Shown here one piece after another: positions 13,920 to 25,900 of a stretch of DNA of 64,000 bases. The DNA is from Salvator merianae (taxonomy: Eukaryota > Chordata > Lepidosauria > Squamata > Teiidae). Where the stretch lies: contig QVOM02000119.1 of assembly GCA_003586115.2 (NCBI GenBank), positions 44,876,742 to 44,940,741 on the forward strand, written 5' to 3'. A program made the position numbers and the translations under genes. The notes under the pieces were generated by a model. The model did no database searches and had not been told where the DNA came from. It was given only the letters and a program-made list of their open reading frames with translations. Within the stretch, counting starts at the first letter, position 1; the number at the start of each line of letters is the position of its first letter.

Positions 13920-14129
13920 AGTCCTCTGTTTCCTGTTACTAATCCGGGACAAAACATCCCCCCTTATTCCATGACTAATGAGTTTATGCAAGAACCTTTG
14001 ATGAGGGACTTTGTTAAAAGCCTTCAGAAAGTCCAGAAAGACAATATGAACTGGATCACCCTTATCCACATACTTATTGACACTTCCAAAGAATTCTAAG
14101 TTAGTGAGGTCAACACCTATTTCTTTCAC
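13920..14129 (-). mobile_element. CR1-type LINE fragment (reverse transcriptase)
   Basis: The minus strand encodes a peptide with VDKGDPVHIVFLDFLKAF, KVPHQR and LLHKLISHGIRGDVLS-like text. This is the palm region of a CR1/L2-clade reverse transcriptase around the FxDFxKAFD motif. Only about 70 residues survive. The rest is lost or replaced by the foldback repeats on its left. It is a dead fragment. Confidence 0.75.
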
Positions 14130-14269
14130 TTTTATGATTTCTATAAGGCACCATATTGCCCACTATTTGTGTCTGACTTCTTTAGCAGTAACAAGAGACT
14201 GACATTTAAAAATGGTACAGGTATTTATTAAATGGAATATGCCTTCAGGAATACAATAAAGTAGAAGAA

Positions 14270-14350
14270 ATTAAGGCTGTGATCTTAAATACAGGCATAC
14301 TTACCAAGGAGTTTGTCTCACTGAATTCTATGGGATGTTCTTTTGAGCAA
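14270..14350 (-). repeat. Old reptile-type interspersed repeat
   Basis: The text GATCTTAAATACAGGCATAC, AAGGAGTTTGTCTCACTGAA and TCTATGGGATGTTCTTTTGAG follows the order of a widespread squamate repeat (roughly 'gcaatcctatacacacttacctgggagtaagccccattgaactcaatgggactt...'). Recognition is from memory of that consensus. Similar fragments lie near 34.04 and 44.46 kb. Confidence 0.4.
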
Positions 14351-15049
14351 ATATACAGTACATACCATTGCAAAATTCAACCAAAAGAAATAAGATTAAA
14401 ATAATTTCATTGCATTATCAACTCAAAGACTTATTTCAGACTTTCTAAAGAACACTGGTTATACCAAAACTGTGACAGGTAATTATTTGAAAGTATTTAG
14501 AAATGAAAAATAACTGACCTATTGATCCTGTAGAATAAATGAATTGCCTGTATTAGAAATAAAAGGTTGGGGGTGGGCCTGTGAGTTTTGGTGAAAATGA
14601 CAGCAAATAGGTCGTCTAAATATTTGCTTATTGACAGTGAAATTAGTATGGAAACTTGTTTGGTGAGATGAAACCAATAAAATAAAAGCACAGCCAGATA
14701 AATTTGGAGCAAATTTATGTTGAAGAAAAAAGTCATTTAGGGTTGTTCAGCTACGCTATACAAAGTCTTTGAACAAGTGATACTAGCTGGCACCCTTAAT
14801 TCTAAATGATTGTGCACTAAATTAGATTTACCCGAGCATGCTTAGAAATGTTAAGAAAGGACCACAGTAAGATTTCCACTGTTCCTACCTCAAACGAATA
14901 ATCACAAAATTGGAAAACTTAGGTCGAAAAATTAAACACGATTTTCTGTCCTTTGTATTGCATCAAGAGTAGTGAGAAATTACCAGTGAAACTTTATGTA
15001 CGTCCACTGTGAAATAAACCCAATTAACTAGAGGGATTTACTGTCAGAG

Positions 15050-15480
15050 TGGAAAAGTCCGAACTACAATTTCCAGCGTCCTTTTACTTCCGGGTCCTTG
15101 CTGTCAGGATCATCAAAGGCAGCTTTGCCTCATTTCTAATTTGTCCCACTGATTCAGAATTTTTCAGATAGTCTACTGTAGGTGGTTTGTTACCCAAGGC
15201 GAGAGAAAAACCCCAGGATCCGAGTCTTTGGAAGCTGTGAAACCGCGTCAGTAAGGCGGTATTGATGCTTCTAGCTAGGCATTGTATTAGTCATTACGTG
15301 TCGCTTCTGGGTCTCTCATCGACAATGGCCATTTAAGTGACGTCATAGCAACGGAGTCTTTTCAGAGATGGTTGGTGGATGTGGTCTTATTAAGGAGCTC
15401 GCTGGCAAAAGGAGCTTGCAAGGTTTTCACTTCAATTAATCGCTTCAGTTTCTCTTGTTGAAACATAAAAGCGACTAAGC
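15050..15480 (+). promoter_or_regulatory. Promoter-like region with THAP11/ZNF143, ETS and CRE/X-box sites
   Basis: ACTACAATTTCCAGC at 15063-15077 matches the THAP11/ZNF143 (GFY-Staf) promoter motif with one change. ACTTCCGGGT at 15086-15095 is an ETS core site. TGACGTCA at 15337-15344 is a full CRE, and the overlapping GACGTCATAGCAAC matches 11 of 14 positions of an RFX X-box of the form GTTGCCATAGCAAC. Such a cluster is typical of an active promoter rather than random intergenic DNA. The likely direction is rightward because a spliceable downstream exon with a polyadenylation signal follows. Confidence 0.55.
15345..15477 (+). other. Candidate first exon of an unknown transcript
   Basis: After the CRE/X-box, transcription could give an exon ending at AAGCAAG with a good donor (GTGGGTAAT) at about 15478. 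It contains a small open frame starting ATGGTTGGTGGATGTGG at 15368 that stops after 23 codons, so the exon is probably 5'UTR or non-coding. The start and end are predictions from signals only. Confidence 0.3.
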
Positions 15481-15831
15481 AAGGTGGGTAATAGGATCCG
15501 GACGTTCACACTAATAAATTGTAAAAGAGTAATCCCAGAGCGAAAAGCCATGCGAGGGGTGGGGAGAGAGAGCAAGAGTTTCAAGTGTTATAAGCCAGTC
15601 GTGCGTTAAAAAAAGGCTCACTGTGACAAATATCTTAAGGTATCCATTAAGTGGTGGGGACGACGAAAACGAGGACAACCAGCTGACTGTGACATATATT
15701 AACTATATTGTGACCAATTGACTATTTATGACTGTAAAATACATTAAATATATTATAATATATATTATTCATAGCTGTTCTGTTTGCATACAGTGAAATC
15801 TGAATACATGCTTTTTTAGAAGAAAAATTGA

Positions 15832-16285
15832 GAATTTTTCAGATGATCAGTGAATATGTTCCGGCCTTATTGGCACTTGCTATAGCTGATAGGACAACTG
15901 TAGTAGAAAAGCTTGAGGGTCAAACGTTCGATCTCGGGCACGCCTGGGAAAAAGATAATGACAAACCATGTTTTTTATCTTGGCCAAGAAGACTGCCTGG
16001 AGGGGTCCGTGTGATCTGCACAAACATTAGAGTTGCCCCAAGTGTGATATTTACGTTATCTCAGCAACAGTGCTTAAAACTGAAGCCCAGAAACAGATTT
16101 TGCTACGCAGTTAAGCACTGCTTGTGAAAATATTATTTAATTTTAAAGCACTTCGATTTTACTGTTTCGTGAATTTAATTTTTTAGTTTGCTTTTAATTT
16201 GTGGTGGTCTTTTGAATAGTGTATTTTTTATTACATTGTTAGCTACCCTTGCAACATAAATTATGTAAATAAACGATTAAAGCTG
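15832..16285 (+). CDS. Candidate terminal exon of an unknown gene (ORF of about 95 codons, or lncRNA)
   Basis: A plausible acceptor (GAGAATTTTTCAG) ends at 15843, and the next bases open an ATG frame at 15844 running to a TGA at about 16127. AATAAA follows at 16268-16273, spaced like a polyadenylation site. The predicted peptide of about 94 residues has a hydrophobic start (PALLALAIA), a central HAWEKDNDKPCFLSWPRR segment and a basic, Cys-containing end (CYAVKHCL). I recognise no family and no signal for a transmembrane protein. Codon use looks protein-like but that is weak evidence. It might instead be the 3' exon of a non-coding RNA or a decayed pseudogene. The upstream promoter-like cluster raises the odds that it is transcribed. 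Confidence 0.35.
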
Positions 16286-16299
16286 TTGCTCTTCTATTT

Positions 16300-19050
16300 G
16301 TACTCCCATCTATTTACAGTACAGAGACTATAGATTGGGGCTAGCAGTGTATTCCAGTCCCCTCAGAATTGCTGAGCAGAGTAATGGCTTGAGTAATATA
16401 GTTCTGTTGCAGCATTAATGCTATAATCCAGACCCAGTTTTGGTAGTGCAAGAAGAAACCCACTGCCTCTTAACTGCAGTAGTTAATTTAGTGGGGAGTG
16501 CTGGACCAAACTCATGGAACTGAATATCTGAAGGTCTTGGACTGGGAAAACTCGCATTCCACTGTTTGCTAAACAGTATGTTCAGATTATTTGGAGGCAA
16601 TACTGCTAACTCAAAAAGATCTAGCACTTCAGGTTAGTATTACACCATTAAGAGATTGATTTCACTCTTAAAAACATAACCTCTCTTATGCAAAATTAGC
16701 ACATTAATTCCAGTTATCACTACTGTATAGCATGAGGCTACCTAGCTTTTACATCAGCAGTTGTGGAACATCCAAAATTCTGACTGTTCCTAATTCTGTT
16801 TGGCTCAGGAAAAAGGACCAGTGTTGCTGAAAAATGAAAACTGTTGCTCATCTGATTTTTGACAGGCACCAACTTGCCAGGCACTGCTACCTGTTCTGCT
16901 CAAATGGATTTTAACTGTGCAAGCTGCCAGCCTCAAAGGAGCCAATCCAAGCTTGTATAGGGCTGGCAGGGCTACTTAATATAGTGCCAATAGAGAATGG
17001 GAAATCAGGTGTGCCCAAACCCTAGTCAGACTGGTGGATCCAGAGTGGATCTTGCAAGCAGACACCACGTAGAGTTTATTATCTAGTTAGGAATATACAG
17101 CAAGGTGTTGCTGTACATTTTAATGCATTTTAATGTAGCTTTACATGTACACCTACACAGTGCCTTGAGATTTTGCATGAAAGATGCTATGACAATGTTT
17201 TAACTAGACTTCATGCCTGTTCATGTACCATAAAACTACTTGGTTAGAAAGTACAATGCAAGGCTCATGGTATTACTTCTGCAGCTAGAATTTCAGTAAT
17301 TTCAATGAAGAGAAGGTGTAAGAGTTTGAGTAGTCAAAGTGATAGAACAAGTGTAAGCTAAACAAGATTCAGGATACAGAGAAACATGTGAAAATCTTTT
17401 CTAGTAGCACCTCAGCTTGAAACATTTTTTATTTATGAACTTCTTTGAGAGATAGGATTTCATCCAATCTATAAATTGGTATAGGCTGTGTTTTATACAA
17501 CTATTTTTCATCTGGATGTAGTACTGTGTTGCTCAGCGTTGTAAATCATTTTTGTGCATTCTGCTTTTAAAATGGAAGGCAGTGAGAAAGCTTCTGAAAA
17601 GCCTTTTTTCTATGTACATTTCCCAAGAGTATACATTTACAAAAACATACCAACAGAGACTGAAAGTAGTAGGTCCTCTTAGAAAGGAGGGCCATTCAGT
17701 TATGTTGAGCTTGCTCCAGCTTATGTATTTATGGAACTGCCAGCATGCTGGTTGATAAAAAAAAGTTGTGCTTAATTGAAAAATAACCCTGCTATTCAAC
17801 CTGTTCAAGACAGGAATACCTGCTATTCACTAAATACGCTCTGGCACAATGCACATGCTTAGACAAAAGATCTTCTATACAGCAGTCTTGATGCATACTG
17901 CAGTTTTACTCAACAATCACATACACTTTTATATAAATGGGGCATTTTATTAGCTCAAAAGCTTATTAACTGGATGACTATCTAGAAATATTAATGCTAT
18001 CTAATATGGGCAATAGTCATATGGTTGATCTGGGGAGCAGAAGAAAGGAAGGGAAAGAAGGGGAAAACTCTTAACGTTACCCAAACATACAAAACACAGA
18101 AGGAGATGTGAGATGTTGCAGTTTGCAAGACACCCCAGAAAGCTAGTAGGGGAGTACAAAGATGTATCTGTCCTCAAGGTTATAGAGTCTTCTTCAAGAG
18201 ACCTGCAGGATTCATATAGCAAATGGGAGTGATAGTAAAGAGACTTGAGAAAAGAGGAAAGGTAACTATGAGCTTGTCTAGACTTAAAGATGGAAGGTCT
18301 TATTGATATTTTATAGTAAAGTGCTTTTACTTAATATAAGAAGGGATATGCCAGTGTCCCAAAAAGAAACCATGGCATGTTTTTTTAGATGTGCAAAATA
18401 AATTAGGTCTTGCAATTCCTTATGGAAGAAAATTAGTTTAAATCTGCATGGTATTGGGACAGGGTAAATACTGCTAACACTATCATTTGCAAGATATAAA
18501 TTTGTGATGGGGAAATCCAAGTACTTTTGAATGAGGAAGCATTTCTTAGGACATCCCTTTTGCTGATTAAAGTCTGTAAGTTGCTTGAGCAGTTCCTACA
18601 TCTATCTTACAGTCTTTCCACAGAAATGCAAAGTTTCTTATACATATGGAACAGGATTTCCCCCAAGTGATGGCCATTTGAATGGCTTTCTGTAGCTCCC
18701 CCTCCAGGTTCTTTGTTTCATGCCTTTCCAGTCTTAGCTGTCTGTAGACCTTGATCCAGTCCTCTCAACCATAATCCAATAAAATGTAAGTTTGGAGCTT
18801 ATTTTCTAACATTACCTGATTGAATTTTGACACTGAACCAAACCAGTCCTTTTACATATACCTGGAATATAACTGGCCTTGGACTGATCCCTCCACAGGT
18901 CACAAAAGACCCTTGGGGGGCGCACTTTGGACACCCTTACACTGGGGAATGGACTCCAATACTTTAAAAATCATATCACCCTGTTTATGTACTGTTTCTC
19001 AACACTACATAATTCCCGAAGTCTTTTAAATATAGCTATGTGATAAAAAC
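16300..19050. other. Intergenic region between the candidate gene and POLR3H
   Basis: No exon, RNA gene or clear mobile element was recognised. Short open frames have no family resemblance. The right boundary is the predicted POLR3H cleavage site, so the interval separates two converging transcripts if the candidate gene at 15-16.3 kb is real. Confidence 0.5.
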
Positions 19051-19054
19051 ATTG

Positions 19055-19934
19055 AGAAAAGGCGCCATTTTAAAGTTTATTAAAAGTTGTTACTTTACTC
19101 CAAACAAAGCAGGAGCCAAAACTTGCATCTTTAATCAAAGCTACCATTTCCACTTTGTTACATTAGGAATGTTTATATAAAAGCAAAACACTGTGTTTTA
19201 GCAGTCATCATGGTTTCATATATGTATGAGAGATTCATGGGGTATTCCCTCACTACATGGGAAAAAGAACAACAGACTTGCATATCTATGTGTTTCTGCT
19301 GGAAAACCAGTATTTTTCCAAGATACTGGGGAGTGTTTGCTCAAAAAATGCCATTTTTGAGTTCTCTTCCTAATCAGAACTTCTGGTATTTATGCCATTT
19401 TGGGGGAACTGAATCCTCAGAAGTCATAGAGGGCAACTGTGTTGATTTTATTACCGTTATAACCCAGTCCCCAACTGAATCAAGAGAAAAGACATGGTGG
19501 GACTACATGGCTGATCCCTACGCTTGCTCCAGGCTTACCACAGTACTCATTATCAACCTTGAAAAGCTTGTTCATTGATTTTCAATACTCAACAAGAGTC
19601 AGAAGGTGGCAGCATAGGATACAGACTTCTTTCAGGCAAAATTTCTTGAAACACAAAGCCAGCCACAATTTCTTCCAGGATAACATTTCTTCTTTGGTGT
19701 TCAAGCTCATTTCTGCTAGCAGTCAATGTAAGGTTAACTTACATACTTATTTTGTTTAGATGGTATCACACTATGAAATCCGACTTGTATTCTAGGTCTG
19801 AAGCAGACAAGTGGATTTAGTATAAAGCTGAAATGCTGAAAATGTAGCCTTCATTCTGCAGTTGCTGTCCCAAAAGTACCAACTGGCCTTTTCAATTTTG
19901 GAACCACCCATCTTTCAGAATCATGTCCCCACAG
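19055..19934 (-). other. POLR3H: POLR3H 3'UTR
   Basis: Downstream of the TAG stop on the minus strand there is no further conserved frame. The first well placed AATAAA on that strand is at 19076-19081 (TTTATT on the plus strand), predicting a 3'UTR of about 0.87 kb. Earlier cleavage is possible. Confidence 0.6.
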
Positions 19935-19988
19935 CTAACTGTTTGTCCACCAGGATAGCAGGCCTAGACCAGGTTCACTAATGGAGCC
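19935..19988 (-). CDS. POLR3H: POLR3H last coding exon
   Basis: This short exon encodes [17 protein letters not shown] and a TAG stop (19935-19937), after acceptor TTTGCACAG. The C-terminus matches the conserved RPC8 ending, with the last two residues swapped relative to the human SN as I recall it. Confidence 0.93.
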   Translation of the reverse strand, partial: GSISEPGLGLLSWWTNS

Positions 19989-22900
19989 CTGTGCAAAAAA
20001 AAGAAGAAGGTAGAAATGTTAATTAACGTCCTGACACTCTGAGTTGTCCCAAAGAGATCACTAACTTTTCTCACTATTGTACTGTGATTTTTTATAAAGT
20101 AGGGTATATCTCTCTCATCACCAATGATGCTGTATACTTAATAGCATGGCTGCCCAACCTTAGCCCTGCCAAATGTTGAAGGACTACAACTTAAACGGCA
20201 GCCATGCACGGTGCACCTCAATTGCAGAAGGATTTGCTCATCCTGACAGCTGCTACACCTGAGGCTGAGACAGAAGGAATAGCTGTTAGCAGATCACATC
20301 TGCTTGTCTGAAGAGCAGATCTGCCTTGCTCTTCAAACAGACAGAAGCAATCTGTTTCAAACCCGCTGCAATCACAGCTAGCAAATTCTGCAGTAACTGG
20401 GGACATGCTCCATTCCAGCCTGCTATGAAGGCTGTGATCCTTCAGCAGCTGTCAGGCTAGACTACTTTATAGGTGCACTCAGTTTCATTCAAGGATGTAC
20501 TTTTTACTCCAGAAGAAGTTTCTGTAAATTCATGCAGATATTCTGTCTGTTAGATGACAGCAACTTGGTACTGTTCGTTTTCTGATTTTTAAGTTACACC
20601 ATGGTTCCAAGGTTTTCTTCCTCCATTTTAGCTTTTGGCAGGCATGGAGGTATTGTTTTTTTGGTCACTTTTTTCCTTCCCTCTCTATTATGGATATGGA
20701 CACAGCTCTTAAATTCAAAAATCTATGTAAAAAAAAGCAACAGTTACCACAAGAGTGTATGGGCCTTCTTTTTTCTGCACCTCTTCTGCAGAACTAGAGG
20801 TGGAAGGCTCTGCGGAGTTTGGACCAGTAGGGGACGTGTCGATGAAGGTTTCATCTACAACACGGAAACGGATTTCCTCCCCGGTGTCCATATACAAATC
20901 ATGGGCTCCTTCTTCAGTCTCATATTCCCAAACCCACACTTGTTCTGCTTCATCACTGGCCACACAGAGGGTTAAGGCAATATCACAGTAAAATAGAACA
21001 GAAATTCAGATTCAAACATGAAGCCTCTTCTCAGAGACTACCTTCTTTACTTGAAGTATTCATCCTCTATCCAGTTCAGTATAAACTGTGCTAGATTGCC
21101 AATGGATGCCTCACATGTTATGCAACAGGAAAACTCAAGTCATCAGAAGAGTCAGGAACTGTCTCAAAAAAGTAACTGCTGGAGTTGCAATGGAAGTACA
21201 AGGTAAATGTTGTTTTACAATCCTTAGATGACGTGTGCTTTCAGTAGAGATGTACAAAATAATACACAGAAAAAGGAAATCCACCTTCCCATGAAATCTA
21301 ATTCAAGAGTTACTTACCCTGTGAACCAGAGTTGAAGGTTTATAATAGAAGAAAGCATATACCTCTCCATACAGCACACAGGTACATTCGGGATACGCTG
21401 AACCAGTTCGGCACAAACTAGGGTGGTTTGAGGATTTTGCTATAGAAACGGACACCACTAAAAAATTGGGGTTTGGGGTGGTAGTGGACTGAACTGGGGG
21501 GGTTCTAGTCAAACAGTACGTTTGGTTTGACTCCCTCTTCCTCAGTTGGATCCTGGCCTTCTGCCATTGCCCCAACCTCCCCCAGATTGCACTGGCCTCC
21601 CCCTGATCACATTCCAGCTTACCTTCTCTCCCTGCTTCTCTGGTGGCCTCTATCAGGCCATGGTCACCAGTGATTATTTTTCAACAGCTTGCCTGCATCA
21701 ATCTTCCATTTGTGGAAGGGTTAATAAGAGCCAGCAGCTACTAGTGTTTTTGAGCAGACACCCTGCTATTCTGAAAGTTCTTTCCTGTTCTTCTGAAAGC
21801 TATTAGGCTCTCCATTCTGAGAAGAGATGATGAAGCAAGGTTTTTACAGTTCCTCAGTGATTCTGGGAGGCTTAACAGTGTTTTTCTTCATCCTCAGCTA
21901 TATAACATTCCCTTGAAGAAAGCACAGCTGTAGGGAATGAGGCCTGCTCTTGAGCAGGCAACTCATCCATATAGCTTATCTTTTGCTTGTGAAGAGGCAG
22001 ACAGTGAGGCAGCAGTAAGAGGAAGAGGTGAATAAAAGTACTGGCAAAAGGCAAGCTGCATGGATGAGGTGCCAGCTCAAGAGTACACCTCATTTCTTCC
22101 AGTTATGCATGCAACTTCATACCTTAGAGGGAAACTTAAAGCTACCTAACTTGAATATGTAGTCTCTAAAATCAGACACAGAAATCTTGCACTAGTGAAA
22201 CACATGAGAATCTTCCTTTTGATTTCAGGCGACTCCACCTCTGGAGTCCTGAATGACAGCCTACACAGTGCTTAGCAGGTTTACTAACTTTCTAGAGAGT
22301 CCTCTCAGGGTATTGCAACAGGGAAGGGAAATATCTGTTGGTCAAACATTAGATGACACAGATGATTTCCTAAACTGGAGAACCAGGATTTATATTAATG
22401 CTAGATATACAAAGACTATTGTAGAATTATGGCTAGCAGATTCCACAAAACTATCACCTTAAAAAACATATGAAGCAATAAGAATATGAAGAAGGCTTTT
22501 CATGAAGCTGTGCAGAGGATACAACTTGGCAGGTTGTTGCAGGGATTCTGGAGGAATAATGATGTCATCAAAGAAGCCAAGGGAAACTGAAAGGCATACA
22601 TTCAGATTAATACAGAAGCCCTTTGGATGCAATACAACCTGAAGAACCTTGAGCTCTTTCAAAGTCAACAAACAGCAGCATTTCTGAGAAAGATTTGAAG
22701 CTATACTTGGAACCAGAACAAACTAATTAGCACTATGAAGGACAATACTGAACTTTAAGCCTCCAGTTATAGGAAAATTATGTAGGAGGACTTGTGTAAG
22801 ACTTGTAGTAGAGCTCTTACAGCACCATCTTGTCGCAATTAAGGCATAATTCTAGTTAAAAACTGGCCAGTTAAAGAATTGACATGAATGATCTCTGCTT

Positions 22901-25900
22901 CCCTGCAAAAGATCGATGAAGAACAAAAGGATGTGCCAATTAAGTGCTCTGAATAAACTGACCATGTTTATATTTTATGTTGCTTACTGAGATATTAAAT
23001 CTACAAATATAATTTTAACTGATAATTTCAACATTTTAACTGATTTGAAAATAAAAATACATAAAGGTATATTTACATTACAGTGACATAGTCAGTTTAT
23101 TCAGAGTGCTTAATTGATCCTTTTGCTCTTCATTTTTTTAACCTATCTGTTTTAAGATTCATATCCTTGGAAAACATCCCCATTGTAACATATGACTATC
23201 AAAAAGTCTTTTATTTTTGCATATTTTTCAAACTTCAGATCTTCAAACAAAATTTAATATGATAGATAACCCGAGTACATACAAAATAGTTTTCAAATGA
23301 TCATTTCATATATCAAAGAAAAACGTTATCCAACATCTTTATCACCCATGTGAAAAAGTAAATGGCTCCTTAAACTTAATACCTGGTTGTACCACCCTTA
23401 GCAGGAACAACTGCACCAAATGATTCCGATAATTGGAGATCAATCTTTCATATCGCTATGGAGGAATTTTGACCCACCCTTCTTTGCAGAATAGTTTTAA
23501 TTCAGCCACACTGGAGGTCCCACCACAGCATCTCAATGGGGTTCAAGTTACAACTTTGACTAGGCCACTCCCCAAACCTAATTTTGTTTATTTTGAGCCA
23601 TTCAGAGGTGGACTTCCTCTTGTGCTTTGGATTGTTATCTTGCTGCATAAGCCAATTGCTCTAGAGATGCAGATCATGGACTGATGACTGGTCATTCGCC
23701 TTCAGGAGTTTCTTGGTAGACAGCAGAATTCATGGTTTCATCTATTATGGCAACTCGCCCAGGTCGTAAAGCATCAAAACATCCCCAGACCATCACACTA
23801 CCACCATCATGTTTGACTTTTGGTATTATGTTTTTATTGTGAAATGCCATCTTTACACCAGATGTAATAGGACCCATGTCTTCTGAGAAGTTCCACCTTT
23901 GATTCATCAGTCCACAGAACATTGTCCCAAAAGGCTTGTGAGTCATCAAATTTTGGGGGGGCAAATGTAAGACAAGTCTTTATATGTTCCTCTTGGTTAG
24001 CATGGTTTTTACCTTGCAACTCTCCCATGGATACTATTTTTGCCCAATGTCTTTCTAATGGTGGAATCATGAACACTGACTTTATCTGAGATAAGTGAGG
24101 ACTGCAGTTCCTTAGATGTTTATCTGGAAGTTTTCTGTGACTTTTTGGATAAGTCATTGATGTGCTCTTGGAGAAATTTTGGTAGGCCAGACACTTTTAG
24201 GAAGAGTCACCCACTGTTCTGTAATGAATGAGCAATTAATATACGTGGTACGTGAAGCTGCCATGCTATACCACAGCACTTGGAAAGCTGGAAACACATG
24301 GGAGACCATATTTGAACAATAAACGTGAGCCTATGTGCTAGGCTACAGGAGGCCATGTACAGAATGATAGATCCTTTTGTATAGAGGTTGGTCTTTTTCT
24401 TTTTTTCTCCACTGCTTCCCCCACTTGCCCTGTAGGCATGTATTGCAACAGACAGCAAGAGCCTTAGCCTGGGGATAGAATTTAAGAGGAAACACTGCAT
24501 CTCTCAATAACTCAAGCAAGAGATTAGTGTTTGGAGCAAACCCAAATACGGAACTCAGTGCAAACTACTTTTTTAGTGCTTGGAGGATGAGATTCTTTTT
24601 GTTGCTCCCTTGGTTTTTTCTGTTAGTTATTTTAGTGCCTGTAGTTGGAGCCCAGAACTGAGGTGAGTTAAGATCAATGCGTGGGAGGAGTTTTGAAAGT
24701 TTAGGTGGGAAGGTGGGCACCAAAGGATGTGAGAAGGGATTCATCTTTAGAAATCCAATGGGCCCATTCAAGACAGAATTCTAGCCTTTAAAATCCTTAC
24801 TACCATTAGAGACAGTGACACAGTAACTGAAAAAGGGAAAGTGCTACTTTAAAAACTTTGCAACTATAAAAATCACTCAACTGGTAATCCTATTGGTGCC
24901 CCTTGGAACTTGCTACAAACTGACTGGCAGTTTAATTGGAAATCACTATTTGTTGCATTCTATGCTTGCATGCCTGTACTGGCTCTTTTACTTTATAAAT
25001 CTTGTTATTTGAGTCTTATTAAATAAAAATTGTTAGTCTGGAACTCCTACCATTTTGAACTCTGCCTTTTGCTCCCGTATCCCTATGAATCTATGCCAGC
25101 TAATTGCACTTCATAACACCAATCTCATTCACACTGCAAGCTATAGGAGTGAACTAGGGGCTTAATTTCTCTAGACCAGTTACAACCAGTTCATTCCAGA
25201 CCAGTTCCAAGTTCCTCCATTTAGAGATAATGGCTCTCACAGTAGTTCACTGGAGTTTGAAAGCCTTAGAAATGGCTTTGTAACCCTTTCCAGACTGATA
25301 TATTTCAAACGTGTCCTGCAAATATTTTAATTCAGGGATAACTGGGTTCAGGACTGACAATAGTCAAATCTGGGTGTGTCTATTGTCTGACAGAACCCAA
25401 TTATCAATTAAATTTAGTTCACTTGACTGAGTAACTAAGGAAGCAATTACTTTTTCACATGTGTGATACACATGTTGGATAACATTTTTCCTATTATAAA
25501 TTAAATCACCATTTGAAAGCTGTATTTTGTGTTTACTCAGGTTTTCTTTGTCTGATACGGAATTTTTTTTGAAGATTTGAAAAAATTAAGTATGACAAAT
25601 ATGAAAAAGCAGAAGAAATCAGAAAAGAGGTTATACTTTTTCATGGCACTGCACTTATCGTTAGAGACAAACACAGCAAGATCTGGAAAGTCCAAGTGGC
25701 TTGCATAACAAGAATCAGAAAATATTATAACTGGTACCAAAACTGTTCTCAATATCAAATATCAAGTCTCTTAGGGGCACTATCAAGTTTCTTAGGGGTA
25801 GAGATATACAAACATTTTTTTTTGTTTGTTTGGAAAGAGAAATTCCTGATGTTTTAGTATGACCTTGTGTATTAGTCCTAAGAATTTAACCCTTTATTTC

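Larger units (their letters stand above)
6900..15040. other. Intergenic region with repeats, no supported gene
   Basis: No open frame shows a recognisable family or a credible exon chain. The first kilobase still has scattered CpGs, as expected beside a CpG island. Further right there are foldback elements (8.64, 11.27 and 13.44 kb), a CR1 reverse-transcriptase fragment at 13.9 kb and AT-rich sequence with no recognisable content. Confidence 0.6.
23325..25483 (-). mobile_element. Tc1/mariner transposon, degenerate, split by an LTR insertion
   Basis: Both ends carry a near-identical terminal inverted repeat of about 45 bp. The left end begins GTTATCCAACATC at 23325 and the right end closes ATGTTGGATAAC at 25483. 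Both continue into ATGTGAAAAAGTAA. The minus strand between 23.69 and 24.16 kb encodes typical Tc1 transposase pieces ([40 protein letters not shown]), including the second-D region. Stops and frameshifts show it is dead. Without the inserted LTR at 24220-25203 the element would be about 1.17 kb, shorter than a full Tc1 (about 1.6 kb), so it also has internal deletions. Confidence 0.88.

Noticed and set aside
24212..25136. Alternative insertion limits using a CACTG duplication
   Set aside because: This would give ends without TG...CA and leave about 70 bp of non-Tc1 sequence unexplained. The GTTC duplication at 24216/25204 restores the expected Tc1 sequence exactly.
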